Positions 10,417-20,900 of a stretch of DNA of 64,000 bases are shown here, in pieces. The translations under genes and the position numbers were made by a program. The DNA comes from Atrina japonica (lineage: Eukaryota > Mollusca > Bivalvia > Pterioida > Pinnidae), in NCBI GenBank assembly GCA_030159075.1, contig BROG01000050.1:910501-974500 (forward strand), given 5' to 3'. The notes beneath the pieces are model-generated. The model saw only the letters and a program-made list of their open reading frames with translations, did no database searches and had not been told where the DNA came from. Each line of letters opens with the position of its first letter. Position 1 is the first letter of the stretch.

Positions 10417-10418
10417 AG
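10417..10418 (+). promoter_or_regulatory. candidate 3' splice site before the third coding region
   Basis: TTATTTTGCAG precedes ATCATAATG, the first ATG (10425) of the coding region after the PHD stop. With the donor-like GGTAAGT in the LTR it could make a spliced subgenomic RNA. This is a guess from two motifs. Confidence 0.35.
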
Positions 10419-10424
10419 ATCATA

Positions 10425-12060
10425 ATGCCTGGAAAGAGAACTAAATCAAAAGGGCAGAGGAAGAGGGCAGGGAAAAAGCAAGCCTCTTCAAGGGCTCCAA
10501 AAATTTATGCAGCTTCGGAATTCAGAGGAGTCCGTACTGAATTGCGTAAATCGCGTCAGTAACGAAGGAATCCTCGTGGAGTCCAGAAGTTTGTACAGTG
10601 CCCTTGTCACTCTTCCACGTGATGAGTTTCAGGAGTGTCTGATAATGCAATATCAGTTGGCTCAGGCTACTAAAAAACATCGAGCCTGGGTTAATGATAT
10701 TAGAATCAGTTGTCAGTTGGACTTCCCTGATGAGTGGATTGAGCAGAATCTACCATCACTGGATAACCAGAGGTTACCTAAACCTAAACGGACCCCGGCG
10801 TCAGAGTATGTTGCCGAAACATCGCGCGACATCAGACTGCTGCAGGACCCGTCTATATTCCTGTGGTTCAGCTTGATGCTGTGACGGATTCCATTGTGCA
10901 GCCTGATCCTAAAAAAACAAACCGGTCATCCTTGGATTTGACTGAGGCTAGAGTGGAGGAGCCTATGGAGGAGGTGATAATCGAGGTCGATGCTCGGCCT
11001 GTGGTTGATCCGACTTCTGCGGAACCTTCCTTAGTTTCGGTTGGAACTTGGGTTGATGAAGTGTCAATGGAAGAGGTTACCATTGGAGTTATTGATCAGC
11101 TGTTAGATGAGCCAGGGAGTTCTGGTTGTCTGGAAGGAAGTCTGGGTAATACTGACCAGATTTTATCGTCATCTCCTGATGTTAGTCCTTATGTACAAGG
11201 GGTAACTGCGGTTGAGTCAGTACAGACCATTGTGGATGTTCCTGAGAATACCTTAGTGAGTGTTTCTCCAAAGCCCCACACTGTATCTGATCAACGTCGG
11301 CCCTCAGTTCCTGGTACGAGTGATTGTAGTGCGGGTGCTGACCATTCTACATCTTCCTCTGGACATTTTGAAAAGAAAAGGATGCAGAAATCTGCTCTTG
11401 CCCAGAGGAAGGTGGAATTCACAAAAACTTCCAAGAAAAGGTCGCTCTTCGTCACCGTCACTGAACCAGTGGGAAAGAGGTTGTCGGCAGCCGAGTCCGC
11501 CAGTGCAGACCAGGACTTGGTGTATTGCCCCTTGTCATTTTGTGAATCGCTAGACACCAGGCTGAAGCGACATGTGTCAGTGAAGCATTTTCCAAGGGCT
11601 TTGAGAAGTGTGGCTGCATCTTCGCATGACATTGAGCAGCAGTTGGATTGCCTGAAAAGGTTAATTCATTATGCTTTTGGGGCAGAGGCATCGCTGGATA
11701 GGGCTGTTGATTGGGTCAATCAGCCAGGGTGAGATTCCCCGGAGAATCACGCTCAATCCGGTGCATCAGAATTTATTTCGTGATGCATGCAGGTTATTGG
11801 GTATTGAGGCTCCCAGTGAATTCTCACTTCACCCTGTTAACTCTCCAGTGGTTCTTCTGTTTTGGAGGTGTATGCTGGTCTTGTTAATGCGGTTGTAGCC
11901 AATCTCAAGTTCGGGAATTTGTGAGATTTGAGGTCCCCTTCCAGGAGGGAACCATCTGCTGACACCGCACCAGCAAGTCAGCCTCTGATTGACACCAGTT
12001 CAGAGGTGGGTGATGTGATTCTGTTGAGGGAGGCTGGAGCTGAAGATTTGTCCGAATCTC
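10425..12060 (+). pseudogene. third coding region, N-terminal part with C2H2-like motif
   Basis: It begins MPGKRTKSKGQRKRAGKK, a strongly basic start, and is out of frame after about 45 codons. The 10507-10884 frame holds a mixed helical stretch. The 10863-11732 frame is long (289 residues), acidic and rich in Ser, Val and Pro, and looks disordered. Near 11525-11600 it carries CPLSFC...RLKRHVSVKH, resembling a zinc finger of C2H2 type but with short spacing. A helical tail follows. I do not recognise a family for most of it. It leads, after frame changes near 11730 and 11930, into the TatD domain, so both may form one protein. It could have been captured from a host TATDN2-like gene. Confidence 0.7.
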
Positions 12061-12936
12061 ATATAGATTCCGAATCGGAACTAGGAGTTCCTAAGGTCTT
12101 CGACAGTCATTTCCACTTGGATCGTTCCAGTTTGAAAATCTGGAATTCCTACAGTGGTCATACTGTTGAGGATCTGATTCAGTATAAGCTTCTCCAACAG
12201 AGTGACTTATAAACCAGCGGTGCCAGTTAACGTGATTGGTGGAATTATTGTGTGTTCAGCGAACCCAAGACCTATCCAGATGTGAGTTTCACACTGAAAG
12301 GACCTTTGGAGGGTAGCTGTGGGGGTTCATCCGAAGCACTACGATACCCTCACAGTGGAGCGGACACTGGTTCTCCAGCTTTACTTGGCCATCCGAAGGT
12401 TGTTGCCTTGGGGGAGTGCGGATTGGACCGTACCATTCCTACCTCTAAGTGGTCTCGACAGGAGGACACTTTCAGGCGGTTGTTGAGGCTTGCCAGAGCT
12501 AATCAGCCCCTGGTGTTACACCTGAGAGGTCCTGTAGGTGATGAGTATGGTTCAGACGTTCATTGTCGTTGTCTGATGATGATGGAGCTATTGTGTGACC
12601 GCAATCAGCTTGTTCATGTGCACTGCTTTAAGGGGAAAGCCGAACTCGTTGAGGATGTGGCTGCGGGAAGTTTCCCAGAGTTTACTTTGGTGTTACTGCT
12701 GCAGTCCGCTCATTTGATTCAAATCAAATTAATGGGTTGCGAGCTATCCCCAAGAACAAGCTATTGCTGGAGACCGATTCTCCATACTTTCCCTTGGCAG
12801 TGCCAGAGTCAGTACCCCGGCATATTTGGGAGAGGTAGCCGCCTTAGTATCGGCTCACCTTGATACCAGGCCTGCGGAACTGATGAGGATGACGCTGCAA
12901 AATGCCCAGACTTTGTATGGCATTCACAGGGATTAA
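12061..12936 (+). pseudogene. TatD-family metal-dependent DNase domain, frameshifted
   Basis: TatD proteins are TIM-barrel nucleases with two metals. All hallmark segments are visible in order: DSHFHLD (12102-12122, the HxH pair), VGVHPKH (12319-12339), ALGECGLD (12408-12428, metal Glu), LVLHLRG (His near 12520), HVHCFKG (His 12621-12623), LLLETDSPY (12764-12790, Asp 12776-12778). A C-terminal helix with NAQTLYG is followed by TAA at 12934-12936. Length, about 280 residues, is normal for the family. Frames change near 12210, twice around 12310-12400, near 12730 and near 12830. It lies on the same strand as pol, inside the LTRs, between the PHD finger and the polypurine tract. It resembles animal TATDN2-type proteins rather than any standard retroelement domain. 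Confidence 0.9.
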
Positions 12937-13117
12937 CTGTCATCTGTATTAGAGCCAATTTTTGACTGGACTATTGAAGGGAGGATACCTTTTTCTTATA
13001 GAATACGGATCAAAGCTTTTCTTAAGTTTTGTGAACGTGCTCTATATTAGAGAATTAGTGTCACCTCCATACCAATGGTTCAGTCGCTCTAATAACGTGG
13101 TAACCTGTTAAATTAAA

Positions 13118-13127
13118 CAGGGAGGAG
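13118..13127 (+). promoter_or_regulatory. polypurine tract
   Basis: CAGGGAGGAG lies immediately before the TG of the 3' LTR. This is the expected plus-strand primer position. Confidence 0.8.
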
Positions 13128-13343
13128 TGTGGTGATAACGGGAATTAGAGCCAACCCGTTATCACTTGTAAATAGAGTGGCTCTGCGCCTGCGCATTGAG
13201 TTCCCGGGTATTTTAGATCAACCCAAGACAGACGATATAGAACTCACCTACCGGCCGGACGAAGATTCCACGAATAGTTATATTCAATTATATATATAGA
13301 TATAACTGTCAGAAGCCAAGTTGGTAAGTATAAATTTACTATA
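13128..13343 (+). repeat. 3' LTR
   Basis: It is 216 bp and identical to 3849-4064 except T at 13212 for A at 3933. CTCC target duplication follows. Confidence 0.96.
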
Positions 13344-13495
13344 CTCCATGCCAGATGCTTATCACTTGGAGAAGGAACAGCCACTACTATTTTAAAAATC
13401 TTTGGTATGACCCAGTCCGGGAATTGAACCCCAGACCTTCCACTTGTGATTCAAACTCTCTAGTGGCTCTACCACTAAACCACTGCAACTATGTT
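13344..13495 (-). repeat. head half of the SINE split by the LTR retrotransposon
   Basis: On the minus strand: GTTGCAGTGGTTTAGTGGTAGAGCC (A-box region, near 13490), then GGGGTTCAATTCCCGGA (B box, near 13420), then GTCATACCAAAGA. The same order occurs on the plus strand at 15245-15345. The body continues at 3848. Confidence 0.8.
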
Positions 13496-13499
13496 TCTG

Positions 13500-14630
13500 A
13501 AACTCACAATTTTTTTTAATAACATGATGAAAATAATGACAAATTATTGCTATAGGCCTACATTGTACCTGAGATGTGAGAGAAGAACATTTCTATACGT
13601 TAGTTTTTGGTGTTGCTGTTTGTCTGGTTTTGTGTTTATTGTCAAAAACATCAATAAAATATGAAGTTAACATGCGTTTTTGTCATAATAGGGTACCAGT
13701 ATATATTTTTGAAGAAATAGTCACCGAAATGCTGTGAAAATGTTACAAATATATTTGGACAGTTGAATCTACATACTCTGTTGGACATCAGTATTTAACA
13801 TACATGTATCTGTTTATTCACACAACCATTGTTTTTATATATGTATATCATTATAGATATATTGCAGGATGGGTCTCTTTGCACAATTTTTAGCACAAAT
13901 TCTGAAAATTTATTCACATAACCATCCTGCTAAAAAGAATTCAAGATAAATCAATATTCATAAATTTTCTATGATTGTTGTTTTGTTCTCAATAAGTTGT
14001 GGTTACTCACTGAGAAGGTCATGCAAATAAGATTTTCGAGTTTTTTTATGCAAAAAGGTCATGCTCATAGCTGGTAGGCCTACTGTTTTTTTTTTTCCAG
14101 CACATGAATTATTTGAGATTCAAATTTAAATTTTGATCAAAAGAAGACCTGAGCCCAAAGTGCTTAAATTTACTTCATACTCAGGCTCCAACTCTTGTTG
14201 TACTGTTTTGACTACATAACATACATGTTGTAAATCTTCTAGATGTGACTGAATTGGATTTGTTGTTATTGTATTGCTGTTCAATGTCCCACTCACTGCA
14301 GAGCCAAAATGGCTCTTGACTGAATTGGAAAGACTTTTTTTATCGTTTTTTTCAGTACATGGTACTCAAGATATGAGTTTGTACTCAAATTATTATCTTT
14401 TTTTTTCATATTTCTGAAGTTTTCTTCAAATGTGCAATACTTTTCATCAATATTAACAATTGTTAACTTTTAAGTCAATAAAATACCAAAAAAAAAAAAA
14501 GCCAAAAAAAAAAAAAAAAATCTCCAATTGTAGCATAAGTTCTTTGTGTTTATATCTAGAAATCCTAAAAAGGTTATTTGAGGTTGAGTTTTGAGTAAAT
14601 CTGGTGACCTTAGATCCTGACCTGCATTTG
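13500..14630. other. non-coding stretch, no gene seen
   Basis: AT-rich sequence with poly-A and poly-T runs near 14080, 14400, 14488 and 14504. No element or gene is recognised. Confidence 0.5.
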
Positions 14631-14639
14631 CTATGTGAC

Positions 14640-14760
14640 TGGACCCAATAACTTAATCTGCTTATGTACCAGCAGGGCTTAAACCTGCACTGACAGAAGT
14701 GAGAAACTTCATGGTTCAAAGTGCGATGTTCTAACCACTCGACCAAGGAGGCTCTTCATG
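14640..14760 (-). repeat. tRNA-like SINE head, family B
   Basis: The reverse strand reads TTGGTCGAGTGGTTAGAACATCG..., then GCAGGTTTAAGCCCTGC, a tRNA-like A and B box pair. It is related to the SINE at 550-800. Confidence 0.65.
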
Positions 14761-14887
14761 TATCTTGTAATATATATATTTTTCAATAATGTGAAATCCT
14801 TTCTTTTATAATTTATTCCACTATTTGTATTGTTTTGATATTCATCGTCATGGTTTCTCATTTTTCAGTTGATTGGACCCGAGAGCC

Positions 14888-14958
14888 ATGGCAACAGAAC
14901 AGTTCATGAAAATTTCATGCAACGGTCATTTACAATATTGTTACTTTAGAGTTCAGCT
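14888..14958 (+). CDS. RPP14: RPP14 coding exon 1
   Basis: It starts MATEQFMKISCNG and ends after CT, the first two bases of a Leu codon. The donor is GTAAGT at 14959. Confidence 0.9.
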
Positions 14959-17900
14959 GTAAGTAAAATTTTATATATCAGTATTATTAACTTTTTCTTG
15001 GTTTATAATGTGTTCAGATCTTTTCTTAAGGCAACATAAGCTGTCGTTTACACAAATTTTATATGCAGATTTTATATTTTATATCATATACAGTACATGT
15101 ACATCGAAAAAATATCACCTGGTGGTTAAAGAACAAATGCATGAACATGCCTATTATTGGAATATACTTGTTGTAATATTAGTTAAGTTTGTTAGTTGCA
15201 CATTAACTTTCAGAATATTTTACAAAAATACCCAACCACTTGCTGAGGTCTAGTGGTTAGGTGTGCATTCTTGCGAGTGGAAGAAGGTCCTGGGTTTGAT
15301 TCCCGGTGTAGTGTCATACCAAAGACTTTCAAAAATGATAGAACCTGTTCGCCAAGAGTTCTATTGCGATACTGTATTTATTTATATGTTTACAGGTTTA
15401 AATCACAATGAATGTAGGTAATTTGGTGTTACAGAGAATTTTATCAGTAGAGTGGTTTAAAGCTGATTTGACAAATTACAAAAAGTAGGATAGCTAATGT
15501 TGCTTTAAGATGGTGATAATCTTTGTTTTTATTTCAATTTCATAGTCAAGCGCACTGTACAGAATGATAAGTAATTACCTGTCGTAAATTTCAGAGAATT
15601 TGAATCCAGCAAAGAGAAAATGGATATTCAGGGACCGTTATTCAAGTACATCATAACCCAAGCAGTGCAGACATTGTACGGAGAAGTAAGTGTAGAATAT
15701 ACATGTAACATATGTCAATAGACTCCTTATTGTACAGGGTCCTGGGCCTTTTCGGTTGGGAATTTTACGTCCCAATGGATCGTATTGGGAAAAATTTATT
15801 ATGGTTATTTTATTCGTAACAATAATGACACAAACATTTATTCATTCTGCTTCTTTTATTTAACTGACGATATGATTTTTCATTTGAAGACATGGAAGTG
15901 TTGATTGAGTTGTACTTAAAGTTGTGGAATTCTTCTTCGTTTGCGTACCAAATAAGAGCTGTGCAGTGAACATATTTGAGAAGTTTTGCTCAAAATTTGG
16001 AAAAAAGTAAATTTTGCTTTTGGAATGAGGCTTTTTACTGTACCCACATGTTGATGAAGCAAATACTTATGTATTCACATTGTCAAAACCAATATGTTAG
16101 GTCACCTGTGTTACCCAGGCTCCGATTCCTATGCTATACATTGTTATATGCCGTGCAGCAATTTTTTCGTAAATCCTTCCTTTTCTCAACATGTTTGCTA
16201 ATGTTCTGTACATGTAGATTTGGAATGTATTATCCTACAATTTTGGTGATAAAAAGTATCATGTATTTTGCATCCCCTCTTTTTAGACAATGGCCATAAA
16301 AATTTATGTAATAGGGCCTACATCTTTGATTTTTTTTCTTTTTTTTTGTACATGTAGATTGGAGCAAGTACTGAAATTGATGTCTTGAAGTTTGAAGATG
16401 AAACATTGAGTGCAATTTTGAGAGTTCCACAATGGTAAAATTTGCAAATGATGATTTTTGTGTTTATTATTTAACATTTTTATTATAATTACACCAAAAT
16501 GTGATTGTGGTGGTCTTGAAGCTGACCATTTGACTTGCAAGTTGCAGATCCTGGATGTTTGATTCCCAGAGCTGTGTCAAACTAAAGACTTTAAAAGATG
16601 TTGTTAATTGTTCCTTTCCTGAGCTCTCAGATTACAACGTCACGTGTCTTCTGAATGAGACCCTAAAACGGAGGTCCTGTGTCTTGGCAGTTACAACACA
16701 ATAAGAGCCATCACCCATAGCACAGGTCAAAATTTGAGATACTTTACCAATAGCAGGTGCTCCAGATAAGCTGTGTATTTGCATACAGTGGAACCTGTCT
16801 TAATTGAGAGATCACCTCTTCTCCCATTGTTCACAGATTTTTCCTTCCTTTTAACAGGGAATTATTTCTTTGTCAACCCCTAGGTTATTGACAAGCAATT
16901 TATGCTCTAGAGTGTCTGCGGTGTCTATAATGCTGTGCATATCAGATTTCATTTGCGTAGATCTAGGCTACATGTATATGTACATGTATTTAAAACATGG
17001 GAGAAAAATACTCAACCCCTACATTGAGCGTATGACAAAGGAATCTCAATCCTCGGCAAGCCTGGGGTTTGTCACACAAGAATCTTACCTTCGGATTGAG
17101 ATTCCTTTGTCATACCCTCCAAATAGGGGTAGATTCTATTAATCTACTTCTGAAATGTGGTCTCTCAAGACAGGTGCTCTCTCAAGAGAGGTCATATTTA
17201 AAGAATTATCTAACCAAGTATCTTTCCGAATGTAGTCTCAGAAGACAAGTGGTATTCCATGAGAGTGGTATTTTAAGGCAGGTTCAACTGTACTGATATT
17301 TTATGCATTTAAAATAAAATGGAAATGCAAGCAAATCAAATTCATGCATACCGGTAAGAATGAAGATAAATATTGCAGTTTAAATCTGAAATCTGAGTTT
17401 TTACATGCTAGATCTAGATCCGTGTTTTTAAATTTGGGGAAAATATGTAATTTTGAATCAATATAAATTCCATCAAAAAAAAAAAACCATAAATGATTGT
17501 TGAATCTATGAAAGTGATGATTCTTATTTCTTATTTTTTAAAAATTTTATTTCTTGTACAGTTTCCAGACCAAGCTGTGGAGTGCTTTAACTTTGTTTGG
17601 CGAGTACAGTGACAGGAGATGTGCCTTCAGAGTTCATCAGGTACAAATTCATAACTATAGTATACGCCATATATATGACCTGGCTGGGGAGCCGGCCTGG
17701 CTCAGTCGGTAGCGCGCTTGACTCTGGATCGTGAGGTCGTGAGTTCGAGTCCCGCTGCCGACAGGTTGGTTTCCTGTCTTTCGGATGAGACAGTAAAAAC
17801 TGGAGGTCCCGTGTCAGTGGCCGTAAGTGCCAAGCATGGGCCAAAATTTGAAGCCCTTCACCGGCATTTGGTGACGTCTCCTTATAAGTGAAATATTCTT

Positions 17901-20900
17901 GAGTGGGACGTTAAACAACAATAAACAAACAAACAAACAATAACCTGGCTGGGTAGAGTCTAATAAACCCTTTCCTGACCTGGATGAGTTCTGATTTTTG
18001 GTAATAAAGCATAACAAGATTAAATTACTCTGGCAACAGTAATTGTTCTTAAATGTCGACAACTCTATGAGTATCCAGTAAGGAATAAAACTTTTTTTTT
18101 GCTGCAAAAACTTGTCATAATCAAAAAGTTAGTAAAATCCATGAATAGATAATAGAAGGCTACCCCCACCCCTACAAGTCATGTGAATTGGACTTTACCT
18201 CAACCAAATGTCAGAAATGAAATTTACATGAACTCAGGAGAGAGATAACTCTTGTTGTCTTTAGAGAAAATTGTGCCAAATGCTAGTGCCAAGTTTTTGT
18301 ATTGGATCCTTTTGATCAGGTAATTCAGAGGTATGCCAGTAAGGTCTACCATACAGTGTTCCTTATCTGTACCATACAGTGTTCCTTAGCTGTACCATAG
18401 TGTTCCTTAGCTGTACCATACAGTATCCCATAGCTGTACCATGCAGTGTTCCTTAGCTGTACCATACAATATTCCTTAGCTGTACCATACAGTATTCCAT
18501 AGCTGTACCATGCAGTGTTCCTTAGCTGTACCATACAATATTCCTTAGCTGTACCATGCAGTGTTCCTTAACTGTACCATACAATATTCCTTACCTGTAC
18601 CATACAGTATCCCATAGCTGTACCATGCAGTGTTCCTTAGCTGTACCATACAATATTCCTTAGCTGTACCATACAGTATTCCATAGCTGTACCATACAGT
18701 GTTCCTTAGCTGTACCATACAGTGTTCATTAGCTGTTCCATACAGTGTTCTTTAGCTGTACCATACAGTGTTCATTAGCTGTACCATACAGTGTTCATTA
18801 GCTGTACCATACAGTGTTCATTAGCTGTACCAACAGTATTCCTTAGCTGTATTGTACAGTATTCCTTAGCTAACCATACAGTGTTCTTTAGCTGTACCAT
18901 ACAGTGTTCATTAGCTGTACCATACAGTGTTCCTTATCTGTACCATACAGTGTTCCTTAACTGAACCATATAGTATTCCTTAGCTGTACCATACATTGTT
19001 CCTTAGCTGTACCATACAGTGTTCTTTAGCTGTACCATACAGTGTTCCTTAGCTGTACCATACAGTGTTCATTAGCTGTACCATACAGTGTTCTTTAGCT
19101 GTACCATACAGTGTTCCTTAACTGAACCATATAGTATTCCTTAGCTGTACCATACATTGTTCCTTAGCTGTACCATACAGTGTTCTTTAGCTGTACCATA
19201 CAGTGTTCATTAGCTGTACCATACAGTGTTCCTTAGCTGTACCATACAGTGTTCCTTAGCTGTACCATATAGTGTTCCTTAACTGAACCATATAGTATTC
19301 CTTAGCAGTACCATACATTGTTCCTTAGCTGTACCATACAGTGTTCCTTAGCTGTATCATATAGTATTCCTTAGCTGTACCATACAGTGTTCCTTAGCTG
19401 TACCATACAGTGTTCATTAGCTGTACCATACAGTATTCCTTATATTCCTTAGCTGTACCATACAGTGTTCATTAGCTGTACCATACAGTGTTCCTTAGCT
19501 GTACCATACAGTATTCCATAGCTGTACCATGCAGTGTTCCTTAGCTGTACCATACAATATTCCTTAGCTGTACCATGCAGTGTTCCTTAGCTGTACCATA
19601 CAATATTCCTTAGCTGTACCATACAGTATCCCATAGCTGTACCATGCAGTGTTCCTTAGCTGTACCATACAATATTCCTTAGCTGTACCATATAGTATTC
19701 CATAGCTGTACCATACAGTGTTCATTAGCTGTACCATACAGTGTTCTTTAGCTGTACCATACAGTGTTCCTTAACTGAACCATATAGTATTCCTTAGCTG
19801 TACCATACATTGTTCCTTAGCTGTACCATACAGTGTTCTTTAGCTGTACCATACAGTGTTTCATTAGCTGTACCATACAGTGTTCCTTAGCTGTACCATA
19901 CAGTGTTCCTTAGCTGTACCATATAGTGTTCCTTAACTGAACCATATAGTATTCCTTAGCAGTACCATACATTGTTCCTTAGCTGTACCATACAGTGTTC
20001 CTTAGCTGTACCATACAGTGTTCCTTAACTGAACCATATAGTATTCCTTAGCTGTACCATACAGTGTTCATTAGCTGTACCATACAGTGTTCATTAGCTG
20101 TACCATACAGTGTTCCTTAGCTGACCATACAATATTCATTAGCTGTACCATACAGTGTTCATTAGCTGTACCATACAGTGTTCCTTAGCTGTACCATACA
20201 GTATTCCATAGCTGTACCATGCAGTGTTCCTTAGCTGTACCATACAATATTCCTTAGCTGTATCATGCAGTGTTCCTTAGCTGTACCATACAATATTCCT
20301 TAGCTGTACCATACAGTATCCCATAGCTGTACCATGCAGTGTTCCTTAGCTGTACCATACAATATTCCTTAGCTGTACCATATAGTATTCCATAGCTGTA
20401 CCATACAGTGTTCCTTAGCTGTACCATACAGTGTTCATTAGCTGTACCATACAGTGTTCATTAGCTGTACCATACAGTGTTCATTAGCTGTACCAACAGT
20501 ATTCCTTAGCTGTATTGTACAGTATTCCTTAGCTAACCATACAGTGTTCATTAGCTGTACCATACAGTGTTCCTTATCTGTACCATACAGTGTTCCTTAA
20601 CTGAACCATATAGTATTCCTTAGCTGTACCATACATTGTTCCTTAGCTGTACCATACAGTGTTCTTTAGCTGTACCATACAGTGTTCCTTAGCTGTACCA
20701 TACAGTGTTCTTTAGCTGTACCATACAGTGTTCATTAGCTGTACCATACAGTGTTCATTAGCTGTACCATACAGTGTTCCTTAGCTGTACCATACAGTGT
20801 TCCTTAGCTGTACCATACAGTGTTCCTTAGCTGTACCATACAGTGTTCCTTAACTGAACCATATAGTATTCCTTAGCTGTACCATACATTGTTCCTTAGC

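Larger units (their letters stand above)
3849..13343 (+). mobile_element. Ty3/gypsy-type LTR retrotransposon carrying PHD and TatD domains
   Basis: A 9.5-kb element with two 216-bp LTRs that differ at one base (3933 versus 13212). CTCC at 3845-3848 and 13344-13347 gives the target duplication; ACTCC is possible if the LTR ends one base earlier. The domain order Gag, protease, RT, RNase H, integrase is the Ty3/gypsy order, since integrase follows RNase H. Downstream of integrase come a PHD finger and a third coding region with a C2H2-like motif and a TatD nuclease. A purine-rich tract precedes the 3' LTR. At least a dozen frame changes or stops break the coding regions, so this copy as written cannot make a full polyprotein. 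It is inserted in a SINE about 1.5 kb upstream of the RPP14 start codon. Confidence 0.95.

Noticed and set aside
11291..11691. Minus-strand ORFs inside the retrotransposon
   Set aside because: Shadows of the long plus-strand frame at 10863-11732.
17700..17770. Possible tRNA gene (also at 39.76 and 42.65 kb)
   Set aside because: A and B boxes are present, but the same SINE body and AAACAA tail follow in each case, with no complete cloverleaf that would fit a functional tRNA.
18346..18534. Minus-strand ORF with repeated VQLRNTAWYSYGILYGTAKE-like text
   Set aside because: It is translation of the 23-bp minisatellite in an intron.
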